A stretch of 64,000 nt of DNA from contig NZ_CP087998.1 of the NCBI RefSeq assembly GCF_021044585.1, forward strand, positions 1,054,001 to 1,118,000, in the 5' to 3' direction. Made by a program: the position numbers and the translations under genes. Positions 51,322 through 63,693 of the stretch are shown here, piece after piece. The notes beneath the pieces were generated by a model. That model was not told the DNA's origin. It saw nothing but the letters and a program-made list of their open reading frames with translations, and searched no databases. The stretch comes from Sulfurimonas sp. HSL-3221. Its GTDB lineage: Bacteria > Campylobacterota > Campylobacteria > Campylobacterales > Sulfurimonadaceae. Every line of letters starts with the position of its first letter. The stretch's first letter is position 1.

Positions 51322-51990
51322 ATGATCAAAGTGCTCGCAACTATCCCTCTGTGGGAATGGGTGGCCATGGCCGTCCTCTCTTTGCTTTTTTTTCTTTTCC
51401 CTCAGATCGATCTCGCGGTCGCAGCGCTCTTTTATGCAGGGCCCGACGGCTTTCCCGCCGCGAAAACCCTCGCCGAACAGGTTATCTACTACTCCGTGCC
51501 TTACGGCCTGATGGCGCTCTACATCGGTGCCGTGCTTCTCTGGCTCTTCAATACCGCATTTGGGCGCAGCGTCTGGCGTTTCACAGGCCGGAAACTGCTC
51601 TATGTGCTGCTGGTGCTCGGCATCGGCTCCGGACTCATCGTCAACGCCCTTTTCAAGGAACACTGGGGACGGGCCCGCCCGGCGGAAACAATGGAGTTCG
51701 GGGGCAAGAAAGAGTTTTCTCCCGCCTTTGTTCCCGTTGCCGGACAGGTGGGCAACTCCTTTAGCTGCGGGCACGCGTCGGGGGCTTTCGCCCTGCTGGC
51801 CTTCGCAAAACTCTCCCGGCGCCGACGGCTCTGGAACACTATTGTCCTCGGCTACGGTCTCATCGTCGGTATGGCCCGCATGGCGGCGGGCGGCCACTTC
51901 CTCAGCGACGTGGCGGTCTCGTTTTTCATTATGTACACGGTGACGGAGTTGCTCTACGCCGTGCTGTTTCCCCCGAAGGAGTCCCCATGA
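51322..51990 (+). CDS. PAP2-family phosphatase, tandem copy B (lipid A phosphatase-like)
   Basis: The 222-residue protein is a paralogue of copy A, with motifs KEHWGRARP, SCGHASG (Cys in place of Ser), and ARMAAGGHFLSDV. The similar N-terminus (FLFPQIDLAVAALFYAGPDGF) and size indicate duplication followed by divergence. It overlaps the downstream CX5R phosphatase by 4 bases. Substrate specificity cannot be read from the sequence; lipid A 1- or 4'-phosphate is a reasonable inference given the LOS genes nearby. Confidence 0.88.
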   Translation: MIKVLATIPLWEWVAMAVLSLLFFLFPQIDLAVAALFYAGPDGFPAAKTLAEQVIYYSVPYGLMALYIGAVLLWLFNTAFGRSVWRFTGRKLLYVLLVLGIGSGLIVNALFKEHWGRARPAETMEFGGKKEFSPAFVPVAGQVGNSFSCGHASGAFALLAFAKLSRRRRLWNTIVLGYGLIVGMARMAAGGHFLSDVAVSFFIMYTVTELLYAVLFPPKESP

Positions 51991-52616
51991 AACGCCCGAT
52001 ACTCTCTCTGTTTGTTCTATTCGTTGCCGCCGCCGGCGGGCTGTATACCTGGTACGTCTACGGGCACTACCGTTTTGAGACGATCGACCCGGAGCGCGTC
52101 TACAAATCGGCGCTGATTGCCCCCGATCGGCTGGAGGATTTTCTGATCCCGCACCATATCAAAACCGTCGTCGACCTGCTCGATCCGGGCATACAGGATG
52201 CCCTCAACCCTGCGCAGCAGAAGGAGATCGATGCAGAAGCCGCGGCGATCGCGCGGATCAACGAGACCTACGGTACGCAGATCCGCCATGTCAACATCCC
52301 CTCCCGGCAGGTGCCGACAAAGGAGACGCTGACGCAGTTCTTCAAGGTGCTCGACGACAACGCCTCCTACCCGGTACTGATCCACTGCTACCACGGCATG
52401 GGACGGGCGGTGATCTACAGCGCGCTCTACCGGATAGAGTACCTGAAGTGGCAGAATGAAAAGGCCCGGGAGTGGACGCGTCCGCTGCCGATTATGGTAG
52501 AATCCCGTCTTTATCACAGCAGTTTTGCCCGGGGACACTCCAAAGGGGATTTCCTGATCCATTATATGCCCAGACGCAAGGGGGAGGCAAGCACGCTGCA
52601 TCACTTGGAGGGGTAG
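51987..52616 (+). CDS. Membrane-anchored CX5R (dual-specificity-type) phosphatase
   Basis: The 209-residue protein has one N-terminal membrane helix (LSLFVLFVAAAGGLYTWYVY) and a periplasmic or cytosolic protein-tyrosine-phosphatase-like domain. The catalytic loop is C134-YHGMG-R140 (CX5R). The ERVYKSALIAPDRLEDFL start resembles DSP/PTP-like lipid phosphatases. It is translationally coupled to copy B of the tandem PAP2 genes, so it probably dephosphorylates a related lipid or protein. The true substrate is unknown. Confidence 0.82.
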   Translation: MKRPILSLFVLFVAAAGGLYTWYVYGHYRFETIDPERVYKSALIAPDRLEDFLIPHHIKTVVDLLDPGIQDALNPAQQKEIDAEAAAIARINETYGTQIRHVNIPSRQVPTKETLTQFFKVLDDNASYPVLIHCYHGMGRAVIYSALYRIEYLKWQNEKAREWTRPLPIMVESRLYHSSFARGHSKGDFLIHYMPRRKGEASTLHHLEG

Positions 52617-52618
52617 GC

Positions 52619-53734
52619 ATGGAGTGTAGGCATTTCGGCCGTTGCGGCAGCTGCCGCTGGTATGAAGAGGGTTACGAAGGGCAGTTGACCAAGAAAGCGG
52701 AAGAGATCAAAGCCATGTTCGCGCCGCTGTATTCGGGGGCGTTCGATATTGCACGCTCTGCTGCGGAGGGGTACCGTGCCCGTGCCGAGTTCAAGGTGTG
52801 GCACGTCGGTGATACCATGCACTTTGCCATGAACTCCATCGACCGCGACGGCGTCGTGCTTCTTGAAGAGTGCCCGATGGTCACCACACCTATCCAGGCC
52901 CTGATGTGGCCGCTGCTCGATGCGCTCAACGCCGTGCCGGAAATGGGGCGTAAACTCTTCGGGATGGATTTCCTGGCCGGCCGCGACGGGGACATTGCCG
53001 TTTCCATGCTCTATCACCGTAAACTCGACGATACGTGGAAGGCGCAGGCGGCGGAGATGGCCGCGCGGTTCGGCATCAGCATCATCGGGCGCAGCCGGAA
53101 GCAGAAAGAGGTGATCGGATGCGACCATGTCATCGAATCCGTCGACGTCGCTGAAAGGACCTACCGTTTCAAGCAGATCGAGAACAGCTTTACCCAGCCC
53201 AACCCCGGGGTCAATGCCCAGATGATAGGATGGGCCCTGAAGCAGTTCGAGGGGCTTGGCGGCGACCTGCTGGAACTCTACTGCGGGGCGGGGAACTTCA
53301 CGATCCCGTTTGCGTCGCGCTTTGACCGCGTCCTGGCGACGGAGATCTCCAAGTCCTCCATCCACGCGGCGAAAACGAACATGGAACTCAATGACGTGCA
53401 TAACATCGATTTTGTCCGCATGAGCGCCGAGGAGTTCGTCCAGGCCCTCGATGGGGTGCGCGAATTCAACCGGATGAAGGGAATAGACCTGCCGAGCTAC
53501 CGTCTCGATACGATCTTCGTCGACCCGCCGCGCGCAGGGATGGACGAGGCCTCCTGCGATTTCGCCGCCCGGCATGAGCATATCCTCTATATCTCCTGCA
53601 ACCCCGAGACACTCAAGCGCGACCTGGAGTACCTGACGCGGACGCACAGTATCGAAGCGATGGCGATGTTCGACCAGTTCCCCTATACGCACCATATGGA
53701 AATGGGCGTCAGGTTGAAAAAAGCGGCGCAATAG
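52619..53734 (+). CDS. trmA: tRNA (uracil-54-C5)-methyltransferase TrmA
   Basis: The 371-residue protein makes ribothymidine at position 54 of tRNA. It starts at the ATG at 52619 with GGAGG upstream; the earlier frame to 52472 is a shadow. The N-terminal C3, C9 and C12 could bind a cluster, as in related RlmD-type enzymes. The SAM site (LLELYCGAGNFTIPFAS), the DPPRAGMDEASC motif, and the catalytic ISCNPETLKRDL follow. It is 2 bases downstream of the CX5R phosphatase gene, but the function is unrelated. Confidence 0.95.
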   Translation: MECRHFGRCGSCRWYEEGYEGQLTKKAEEIKAMFAPLYSGAFDIARSAAEGYRARAEFKVWHVGDTMHFAMNSIDRDGVVLLEECPMVTTPIQALMWPLLDALNAVPEMGRKLFGMDFLAGRDGDIAVSMLYHRKLDDTWKAQAAEMAARFGISIIGRSRKQKEVIGCDHVIESVDVAERTYRFKQIENSFTQPNPGVNAQMIGWALKQFEGLGGDLLELYCGAGNFTIPFASRFDRVLATEISKSSIHAAKTNMELNDVHNIDFVRMSAEEFVQALDGVREFNRMKGIDLPSYRLDTIFVDPPRAGMDEASCDFAARHEHILYISCNPETLKRDLEYLTRTHSIEAMAMFDQFPYTHHMEMGVRLKKAAQ

Positions 53735-53763
53735 AGGAGAAGGTAAAACACCTTCCGGATAAA

Positions 53764-53782
53764 CCATACTATTTTGGTATGG
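53764..53782. promoter_or_regulatory. Inverted repeat CCATAC-N7-GTATGG upstream of the DUF4395-Rrf2 operon
   Basis: CCATAC at 53764-53769 and GTATGG at 53777-53782 form a perfect 6-bp inverted repeat with a 7-base spacer, ending 4 bases before the -35 box. It is a candidate operator for the Rrf2-type regulator encoded by the operon. Confidence 0.5.
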
Positions 53783-53786
53783 ATAC

Positions 53787-53816
53787 TTGACAATGCCGTG
53801 CCGCCGGGAGTAAACT
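53787..53816 (+). promoter_or_regulatory. Promoter of the DUF4395-Rrf2 operon
   Basis: -35 TTGACA (53787-53792), 18-base spacer, -10 TAAACT (53811-53816); the leader to the ATG at 53865 is about 42 bases. Confidence 0.55.
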
Positions 53817-53864
53817 GTGATACTTTTATGATGGAGCCGAAAAGGCCCCGACAAAGGTTATGCT

Positions 53865-54302
53865 ATGGCACAGGCTTGTCCCATTAACTTCACAGCGGCT
53901 GACAATACGGTCAGCCGGATCCTCTCGCTTTTGACGACGGGGATCGTTGCACTCTTTTTTCTGACGGGGGCGGTGCCGCTGCTCTTCGCCCTCGGCGCGG
54001 ACCTGTTGGTGCGCCTCCATGGCAACAAGCAGTTCAGTCCGCTCTATCAGAGCGCTGCGGTTCTCAAGCGGTTGATGCGCCTGCCGGACCAGAAGGTCGA
54101 CGGCGCGGCCAAGAGCGTGGCCGGCCATTTCGGGCTGCTGTTTATCCTGCTGCTGATCGTCGCCGCGTCCCTTGGCCTGCAGCCGATGCTGGTGGCGGTC
54201 GCCTCCATCTACGTCCTCTGCCTGTTGATGGACGTCCTGTTCAATTTCTGCGTCGGCTGCAAAGTCTATTACCTCTATCGTCTGATCGGCGGGGCGGCGT
54301 AA
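53865..54302 (+). CDS. DUF4395 membrane protein
   Basis: The 145-residue protein has four membrane helices and matches DUF4395: an N-terminal CPINFTAADNTVSRI, and the conserved C-terminal NFCVGCKVYYLYRL. The two N/C-terminal cysteine sites suggest redox or thiol chemistry near the membrane; DUF4395 proteins are often beside sulfur or thioredoxin genes. Its stop overlaps the Rrf2 start (TAATG), so the two are coupled. An Rrf2-type site precedes the operon. Confidence 0.85.
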   Translation: MAQACPINFTAADNTVSRILSLLTTGIVALFFLTGAVPLLFALGADLLVRLHGNKQFSPLYQSAAVLKRLMRLPDQKVDGAAKSVAGHFGLLFILLLIVAASLGLQPMLVAVASIYVLCLLMDVLFNFCVGCKVYYLYRLIGGAA

Positions 54303-54706
54303 TGGCGGGGATCTCGTCAAAAGGGGTCTACGCCCTTGCCGCGATGCACGTGCTCTCCCATGCGCCACAGCAGCGTCCGATGCAGATACGCGAGATCGCG
54401 GCGATGACATCGATCTCCCATGGCTACCTCGAGCAGATCCTCTCCGGGTTGCGGCGCGCCGGTCTCGTGACGAGCATCCGCGGCGCGGCCGGGGGGTACC
54501 AGCTTGCACGGCGGGCGGCGGAGATCACGGTGCTGGAGATCCTGGAGGCCCTTGAAGGCCCCCTGTGCCAGACGGAGGGGAATGTCGGTTCAAGCGTCAT
54601 CCTCGAGGCATTCTGGGGGAGCATGAATGAAAAAATACGGGCGATGTTCGACATGAAACTCTCCGATATTGATCAGCTCTACCAACCCTACCACTATGCC
54701 ATTTGA
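54302..54706 (+). CDS. Rrf2-family transcriptional regulator
   Basis: The 134-residue protein has the Rrf2 winged-helix motif: SKGVYALAAMHVLSHA, RPMQIREIAAMTSISHGYLEQILSGLRRAGLVTSIRGAAGGYQL. It has one cysteine (LCQTEGN) but not the triad of IscR or NsrR, so cluster binding is doubtful. It probably autoregulates the DUF4395-Rrf2 operon via the upstream inverted repeat. Its ATG overlaps the DUF4395 stop. Confidence 0.88.
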   Translation: MAGISSKGVYALAAMHVLSHAPQQRPMQIREIAAMTSISHGYLEQILSGLRRAGLVTSIRGAAGGYQLARRAAEITVLEILEALEGPLCQTEGNVGSSVILEAFWGSMNEKIRAMFDMKLSDIDQLYQPYHYAI

Positions 54707-54825
54707 TCACAACAACTGCGCTAACACCCATTAATGTTTTCCGTTTAAGCAGAGGTCGACCCTGTTTATATTATGATAGTCTCATTGATTATTAACCGCG
54801 CCTGTGTGGCCATCAAGGATGACCG

Positions 54826-55500
54826 ATGCCGTACCTCTTCATCATAGTGACCCTTCTGGTTGTAATCGTCCTGGCTGTCGTGGTTTCGGTCGTTGTGACG
54901 CGCCTGCGCAACCGCCACCATTTGGAGAACATGCGCGAAGCGGTCGAGCAGTCCAAATACGCTGAAAAAAAGCCGTTGTCCAAACCCAAGGTAATGAAGG
55001 GTGCACAGCCGAATGTCGGCATCAAAGTGCTGCAAAGGGACGAAATCGTCGCAACCCCCGAAGCGGGCACACCTTCCGGTGCCGAAACGGCGGCAGGGGA
55101 GCGCGGGGAGTTGCAGCCGCCCGTGGAAGTCCCTTCCAAGGCGGCCGAACCCCCTTTTGTTCCCCGTCCCTATCCGCCCTTTAACAATGCCCGCGCCGTC
55201 GAGGAGTTCGGGCTTTCGCAGGAGGAGGCCAACAGCTTCATCGGCGAACTGGTCACTCAGATCGAATCGGAACTTCCGGCGCTAGAGGCCGCTGTTGCCG
55301 CGCTGGATATGGTCCAGGTCGAAGAGGCGATCCACAAGCTCAAAGGCTCGACGTCAAATCTCGGGGAAGGGGGGATGACCGACCTGCTGTCCGATTTTAA
55401 CGACTACGTCAAAAAGGGGAGCGACCGCGATATCCTCGATGAGTACGTGGCAAACCTTCACTATTATCTTGCCGAACTCAAGAAGGTCGTCCCCTCTTAA
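54826..55500 (+). CDS. Membrane-anchored HPt (histidine phosphotransfer) protein
   Basis: The 224-residue protein starts with one membrane helix (residues 4-26, IIVTLLVVIVLAVVVSVVV), a basic stretch, a proline/glutamate-rich linker, and a C-terminal HPt four-helix bundle. The phospho-accepting residue is H170 in EEAIHKLKGSTSNLG. There is no kinase or receiver gene nearby. Membrane-anchored, lone HPt proteins are unusual; it likely relays phosphate from a distant sensor. It converges with recO, overlapping by 4 bases. Confidence 0.83.
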   Translation: MPYLFIIVTLLVVIVLAVVVSVVVTRLRNRHHLENMREAVEQSKYAEKKPLSKPKVMKGAQPNVGIKVLQRDEIVATPEAGTPSGAETAAGERGELQPPVEVPSKAAEPPFVPRPYPPFNNARAVEEFGLSQEEANSFIGELVTQIESELPALEAAVAALDMVQVEEAIHKLKGSTSNLGEGGMTDLLSDFNDYVKKGSDRDILDEYVANLHYYLAELKKVVPS

Positions 55501-56117
55501 AACCCTTCCAAGAGCGTCGCCCAGAGGATGTCGATCTCCTCGTCGCTCAGGAAGAGGGCGCTCTGGTGTTTGAGCAGTTCGTCCGCGGCGTGTTTATTGA
55601 CCGGGGTACGGTGCGCGCAATCGGTATGGGCGTACTGGAAAGCACGGATCATGCAGACGGAGGCTTCGTCGATCGGGTTTTCGCAGAAAAAACAGTGCGT
55701 TCGGTCCGGGCTGCGCCCCTCATAGTGCAGCAGGCGGGCATAGGCCTCGACGGCGACGCGCTTGGGGTTCTGCGTGCCCCAGCGCTCCGCGGCGTCTTTG
55801 AGCAGGCTGAAATAGAAGCCCCCGGTCTCTTCGGATTCGCGCAGGTGGGGGTAGAAAAGCGAGACGAACGTGTGCCACAACCGTGTCCGCGCCGGATCGA
55901 GCAGCCAGGGGAAACCGAGATGCACGACGTCGTAGAGCCGTCCGATCGAGGATTTGAGGGAGTGCTCGATTTCGAAATCGATCATATGCCCTAGGTTGAT
56001 CGTCCCGTGGCGCGCCCCGTAGAAACGGTAAAGGGTCTCTAAGCGTTCCTGTGTCAAAATGGCTAAAATAAGATCTTCGTCTTTGACCCGTTGAAGTCGA
56101 ATGATGAACCCTTGCAC
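55497..56117 (-). CDS. recO: Recombination protein RecO
   Basis: The 206-residue protein matches the shorter RecO found in Campylobacterota: an N-terminal OB-fold (MQGFIIRLQRVKDEDLILAILT), then a helical region and a C-terminal cysteine zinc-finger pair (HCFFCENPIDEAS, CAHRT). It mediates RecA loading in recombinational repair. It is a single gene with an upstream ATG and no strong ribosome-binding site, divergent from gltB. Confidence 0.85.
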   Translation of the reverse strand: MQGFIIRLQRVKDEDLILAILTQERLETLYRFYGARHGTINLGHMIDFEIEHSLKSSIGRLYDVVHLGFPWLLDPARTRLWHTFVSLFYPHLRESEETGGFYFSLLKDAAERWGTQNPKRVAVEAYARLLHYEGRSPDRTHCFFCENPIDEASVCMIRAFQYAHTDCAHRTPVNKHAADELLKHQSALFLSDEEIDILWATLLEGF

Positions 56118-56199
56118 TCTGCGTTTCTTCCTGTATCATTTATCATCACTAGTGTATAAAAAATCGGCTTTCAAAATAAAGTTTTAAAGCGTTTTGTAG

Positions 56200-56205
56200 T
56201 ACAAT
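56200..56205 (+). promoter_or_regulatory. -10 box of gltB
   Basis: TACAAT in GTAGTACAATATT, about 70 bases before the start. Downstream lies an imperfect inverted repeat (GCACTTTTC ... GGAAATGTGC, roughly 56217-56245), a candidate operator. The evidence is weak. Confidence 0.4.
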
Positions 56206-56273
56206 ATTAGCAATCGGCACTTTTCTAAATACGGGAAATGTGCTTAATATATGCTTAAATAAAGGTGAACCGA

Positions 56274-60713
<4,440 letters not shown>

Positions 60714-60715
60714 GA

Positions 60716-62098
60716 ATGAGAGAATTTTTAACGATTGGACGTATCGATCCCGCGAAACGCCTGGTGGTCGACCGTGTCAAAGACTTTAAAGAGATCTACG
60801 AAGTATTCAACAAGAACGAGGCGGGGGCGCAGAGCGACCGTTGTGTCCAGTGCGGGGACCCCTACTGTCTGAACAAGTGTCCGCTGCACAACTACATCCC
60901 GCAGTGGCTCAAGGCCGTCGCCGAAAACGACCTGGAGTTCGCCTTCAAGCTCTCCAACGAGCCGTCGCCTTTCCCGGAGGTCATGGGGCGGGTCTGCCCG
61001 CAGGACCGTCTGTGCGAAGGGGACTGTACCCTCAATGACGGCCACGGCGCCATCACGATCGGTGCGGTCGAGGCGTTCATCAACGAGGAGGGCTTCAAAG
61101 CGGGCCTGAAACCGGAGTTCCCGGGGATCACGACGGACAAGAAGGTCGCGATTATCGGTTCCGGCCCGGCGGGCCTCTCTGCCGCCACCTACCTGCTGCG
61201 TTCGGGGATCGCCGTCACGATGTACGAGCGTGCCGACCGCGCCGGTGGACTGATGACCTACGGCATCCCGAACTTCAAGCTCGACAAAAAGATCGTCGAC
61301 CGCCGCGTCAAACTGCTCGAAGAGGCGGGGATGGAACTGGTCCTGGAGTGCGAAGTCGGCAAAGACATCACCTTCGAGGAGATCGTCAACGGCCACGACG
61401 CCATCTTTATCGGGATCGGTGCAACGAAGGGCAAGACGGCCCGCATCACCGGTGAAAAGGCGCCGAACGTCTACATGGCGATGGAGTACCTCACCGCAAT
61501 TCAGAAAAAGAATTTCAAACGCGCCTACGACAAGAAGTTTGAGTTCAAAGACCTCGACGTCGTTGTCATCGGGGGCGGGGATACGGCGATGGACTGTGTC
61601 CGTACCGCCAAACGCGAAGGGGCGCGCAGCGTCAAGTGTCTCTACCGCCGTGACGCCTACAATATGCCGGGCAGCCAGAAAGAGTACAAAAACGCGATGG
61701 AAGAGGGCGTGGATTTCCAGTTCCAGGCCTCGCCGAAGCAGATCCTCCTCGATGAAAACGGCCGCGCCGTCGGCGTCGAGATGGTCAAAACCGTCCTGGG
61801 TGCCAAAGACGAGAGCGGACGCCAGCGGATGGAAGAGGTCAAAGGGAGCGACTTTACGGTCAACGCCGACGTGGTCATCCTCGCCCTCGGTTTCGATCCT
61901 TCCGTCCCCTCCTTCCTGGCGGAGAACGGCATCGAGACAAACGCCTGGGGCGGGATCGTCATCGACGACAACCACCAGACCTCCACGTCGGGCATCTATG
62001 CCGGCGGTGACTGCTACCGGGGCGCGGACCTTGTTGTCAACGCCGTCTACGACGGCCGCGAAGCGGCGCGCTCCATCGTCAGAAGCCTGCTGAAATAA
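60716..62098 (+). CDS. gltD: Glutamate synthase small subunit
   Basis: The 460-residue protein is GltD, which passes electrons from NAD(P)H to GltB. The N-terminal cysteine clusters CVQCGDPYCLNKCPLHN and CPQDRLCEGDCTL bind 4Fe-4S centres. The FAD site is VAIIGSGPAGLSAATYLL, and the NAD(P)H site is VVVIGGGDTAMDCVRTA. The last segment carries GGDCYRGADLVVNA. Its length is typical. It is cotranscribed with gltB. Confidence 0.97.
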   Translation: MREFLTIGRIDPAKRLVVDRVKDFKEIYEVFNKNEAGAQSDRCVQCGDPYCLNKCPLHNYIPQWLKAVAENDLEFAFKLSNEPSPFPEVMGRVCPQDRLCEGDCTLNDGHGAITIGAVEAFINEEGFKAGLKPEFPGITTDKKVAIIGSGPAGLSAATYLLRSGIAVTMYERADRAGGLMTYGIPNFKLDKKIVDRRVKLLEEAGMELVLECEVGKDITFEEIVNGHDAIFIGIGATKGKTARITGEKAPNVYMAMEYLTAIQKKNFKRAYDKKFEFKDLDVVVIGGGDTAMDCVRTAKREGARSVKCLYRRDAYNMPGSQKEYKNAMEEGVDFQFQASPKQILLDENGRAVGVEMVKTVLGAKDESGRQRMEEVKGSDFTVNADVVILALGFDPSVPSFLAENGIETNAWGGIVIDDNHQTSTSGIYAGGDCYRGADLVVNAVYDGREAARSIVRSLLK

Positions 62099-62099
62099 T

Positions 62100-62150
62100 G
62101 GCGCTTTTCAGCGCCGTTTCTCTACCGCTTCCCCTGAGCATTTAGGGGAA
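62100..62150 (+). terminator. Two hairpins after gltD
   Basis: GGCGCT/AGCGCC (62100-62115) has a 4-base loop and is followed by GTTTCTCT. TTCCCCT/AGGGGAA (62129-62150) has an 8-base loop without a T-run. Together they probably reduce read-through into accD. Confidence 0.55.
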
Positions 62151-62219
62151 GTCTGGGCACTTTTTCGCTACAATTCCCCCAATCAATCAAAACTATTTCC
62201 GAACCCCGAAGGATACGTG

Positions 62220-63083
62220 ATGAACCTTTTCAACCTTTTCGGCGGCACGTCCCGACAGCAGCCTACCAAGAGCGAGGCACCGGCACACTGGGTCAAATGC
62301 CCCTCATGCAACTCCCTGATGTACTACAAAGAGGTTGAAAACCAGAACTACGTCTGTCCCAAATGCGGTCACCATATGCGTATCAACGTCGACAAGCGCA
62401 TCGAACTGCTTTCGGACGAGGGGAGCTTTGTCGAGTTCGACGCGAACCTTGCGCCGGTCGACCCGCTGAAGTTCGTGGACAAGAAAAGCTACGTCAAACG
62501 CCTTGAAGAGGGGGAAAAGAAGACGGGACGCCGCTCCTCCGTTGTCAGCGGCGAATGTACGATGAACGGCGTGAACGTGCAGCTCTGTGTCTTCGACTTC
62601 GCCTTTATGGGGGGATCGCTGGGCTCCGTCGAAGGGGAGAAGATCACCCGTGCCATCCACCGCGCCATCGAGAAAAAGCAGGGTGTCGTCATCATCAGCG
62701 CCTCGGGCGGGGCGCGGATGCAGGAGAGTACCTACTCCTTGATGCAGATGAGCAAGACCTCCGCCGCTCTGGCACGCCTGGGCGAACACAAACTCCCCTT
62801 CATCTCTGTTCTGACCGACCCGACGATGGGCGGGGTCAGCGCCTCGTTCGCGACCCTCGGCGACATCATCATCGCCGAGCCGGGATCGCTCATCGGTTTC
62901 GCCGGCCAGCGCGTTATCAAGCAGACGATCGGTTCGGACCTCCCCGAGGGGTTCCAGCGCTCGGAGTTCCTGCTGGAGCACGGCTCCATCGATATGGTCG
63001 TCAACCGTAACGAGCTCAAAGAGACTATCGCGGACCTGATCCGCATGATGCTGCCTGCTTCGGCCGACCATGACGCGCAGTGA
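62220..63083 (+). CDS. accD: Acetyl-CoA carboxylase carboxyltransferase subunit beta
   Basis: The 287-residue protein is AccD, which with AccA forms malonyl-CoA from carboxybiotin and acetyl-CoA for fatty acid synthesis. The N-terminal zinc finger (VKCPSCNSLMYYK, YVCPKCGHHMRI) and the crotonase-like catalytic region (SASGGARMQE, GFAGQRVIKQTI) are present. I use the ATG at 62220 with AAGGA 7 bases upstream; a GTG one codon earlier is possible. It overlaps thiE by 14 bases. Confidence 0.97.
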   Translation: MNLFNLFGGTSRQQPTKSEAPAHWVKCPSCNSLMYYKEVENQNYVCPKCGHHMRINVDKRIELLSDEGSFVEFDANLAPVDPLKFVDKKSYVKRLEEGEKKTGRRSSVVSGECTMNGVNVQLCVFDFAFMGGSLGSVEGEKITRAIHRAIEKKQGVVIISASGGARMQESTYSLMQMSKTSAALARLGEHKLPFISVLTDPTMGGVSASFATLGDIIIAEPGSLIGFAGQRVIKQTIGSDLPEGFQRSEFLLEHGSIDMVVNRNELKETIADLIRMMLPASADHDAQ

Positions 63084-63693
63084 AATAGACGCCTTCTTCA
63101 CCTCCCTCCCGTCCAACGCCCTCTACGCCCTCTGCGACCAGGCGTTGCTCGATTCCCATGCCCTTGACCTGGAACCCTATGTCGAAGCCTGCCGCCAGCT
63201 GGACGTCTCGCTGATCCAGTACCGGAACAAAGCTGCGGAGACCGACGTCGTCAAAGCCGCGCTGGAGCGCCTTCGGGGGCTGTGGGACGGGATGCTGATC
63301 ATCAACGACCGCTGGCAGCTCCATGCACTGTGCGACGGCGTGCATGTGGGCCAGGATGATCTGCTTGGAATCGGTGCAGATGCCGCCGCAGCGGTGCAAT
63401 CTCTGCGCCGGGAAGTGGGCAGCAACTGCGTCATCGGCCTCTCCACCCATAATGCCACGGAGATCGCGACGGCCAACACGCTCGGGATCGATTACATCGG
63501 GCTGGGAGCCTTCCGGGCGACGGGAACCAAAACGGATGCGGCGGTCCTGGGCGAAGACCTGGATACCCTGGCGTCTGCCTCCGTCCACCCGGTCGCGGCT
63601 ATCGGCGGGGTCGGCTTTGAGGACCGCTTTGCCCATGCGCGGATGCGGGTGATGGGCAGTGCGATCATTGCGGAGGCGCAGCGATGGAAGTGA
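63070..63693 (+). CDS. thiE: Thiamine phosphate synthase
   Basis: The 207-residue protein is a ThiE-type TIM barrel that joins the thiazole and pyrimidine halves of thiamine. Recognisable segments are VSLIQYRNK (pyrophosphate-side), [35 protein letters not shown], and the C-terminal [10 protein letters not shown]. The sequence is a bit divergent from canonical ThiE in the N-terminal 45 residues. It overlaps accD and rlmH, indicating a three-gene operon. Confidence 0.9.
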   Translation: MTRSEIDAFFTSLPSNALYALCDQALLDSHALDLEPYVEACRQLDVSLIQYRNKAAETDVVKAALERLRGLWDGMLIINDRWQLHALCDGVHVGQDDLLGIGADAAAAVQSLRREVGSNCVIGLSTHNATEIATANTLGIDYIGLGAFRATGTKTDAAVLGEDLDTLASASVHPVAAIGGVGFEDRFAHARMRVMGSAIIAEAQRWK

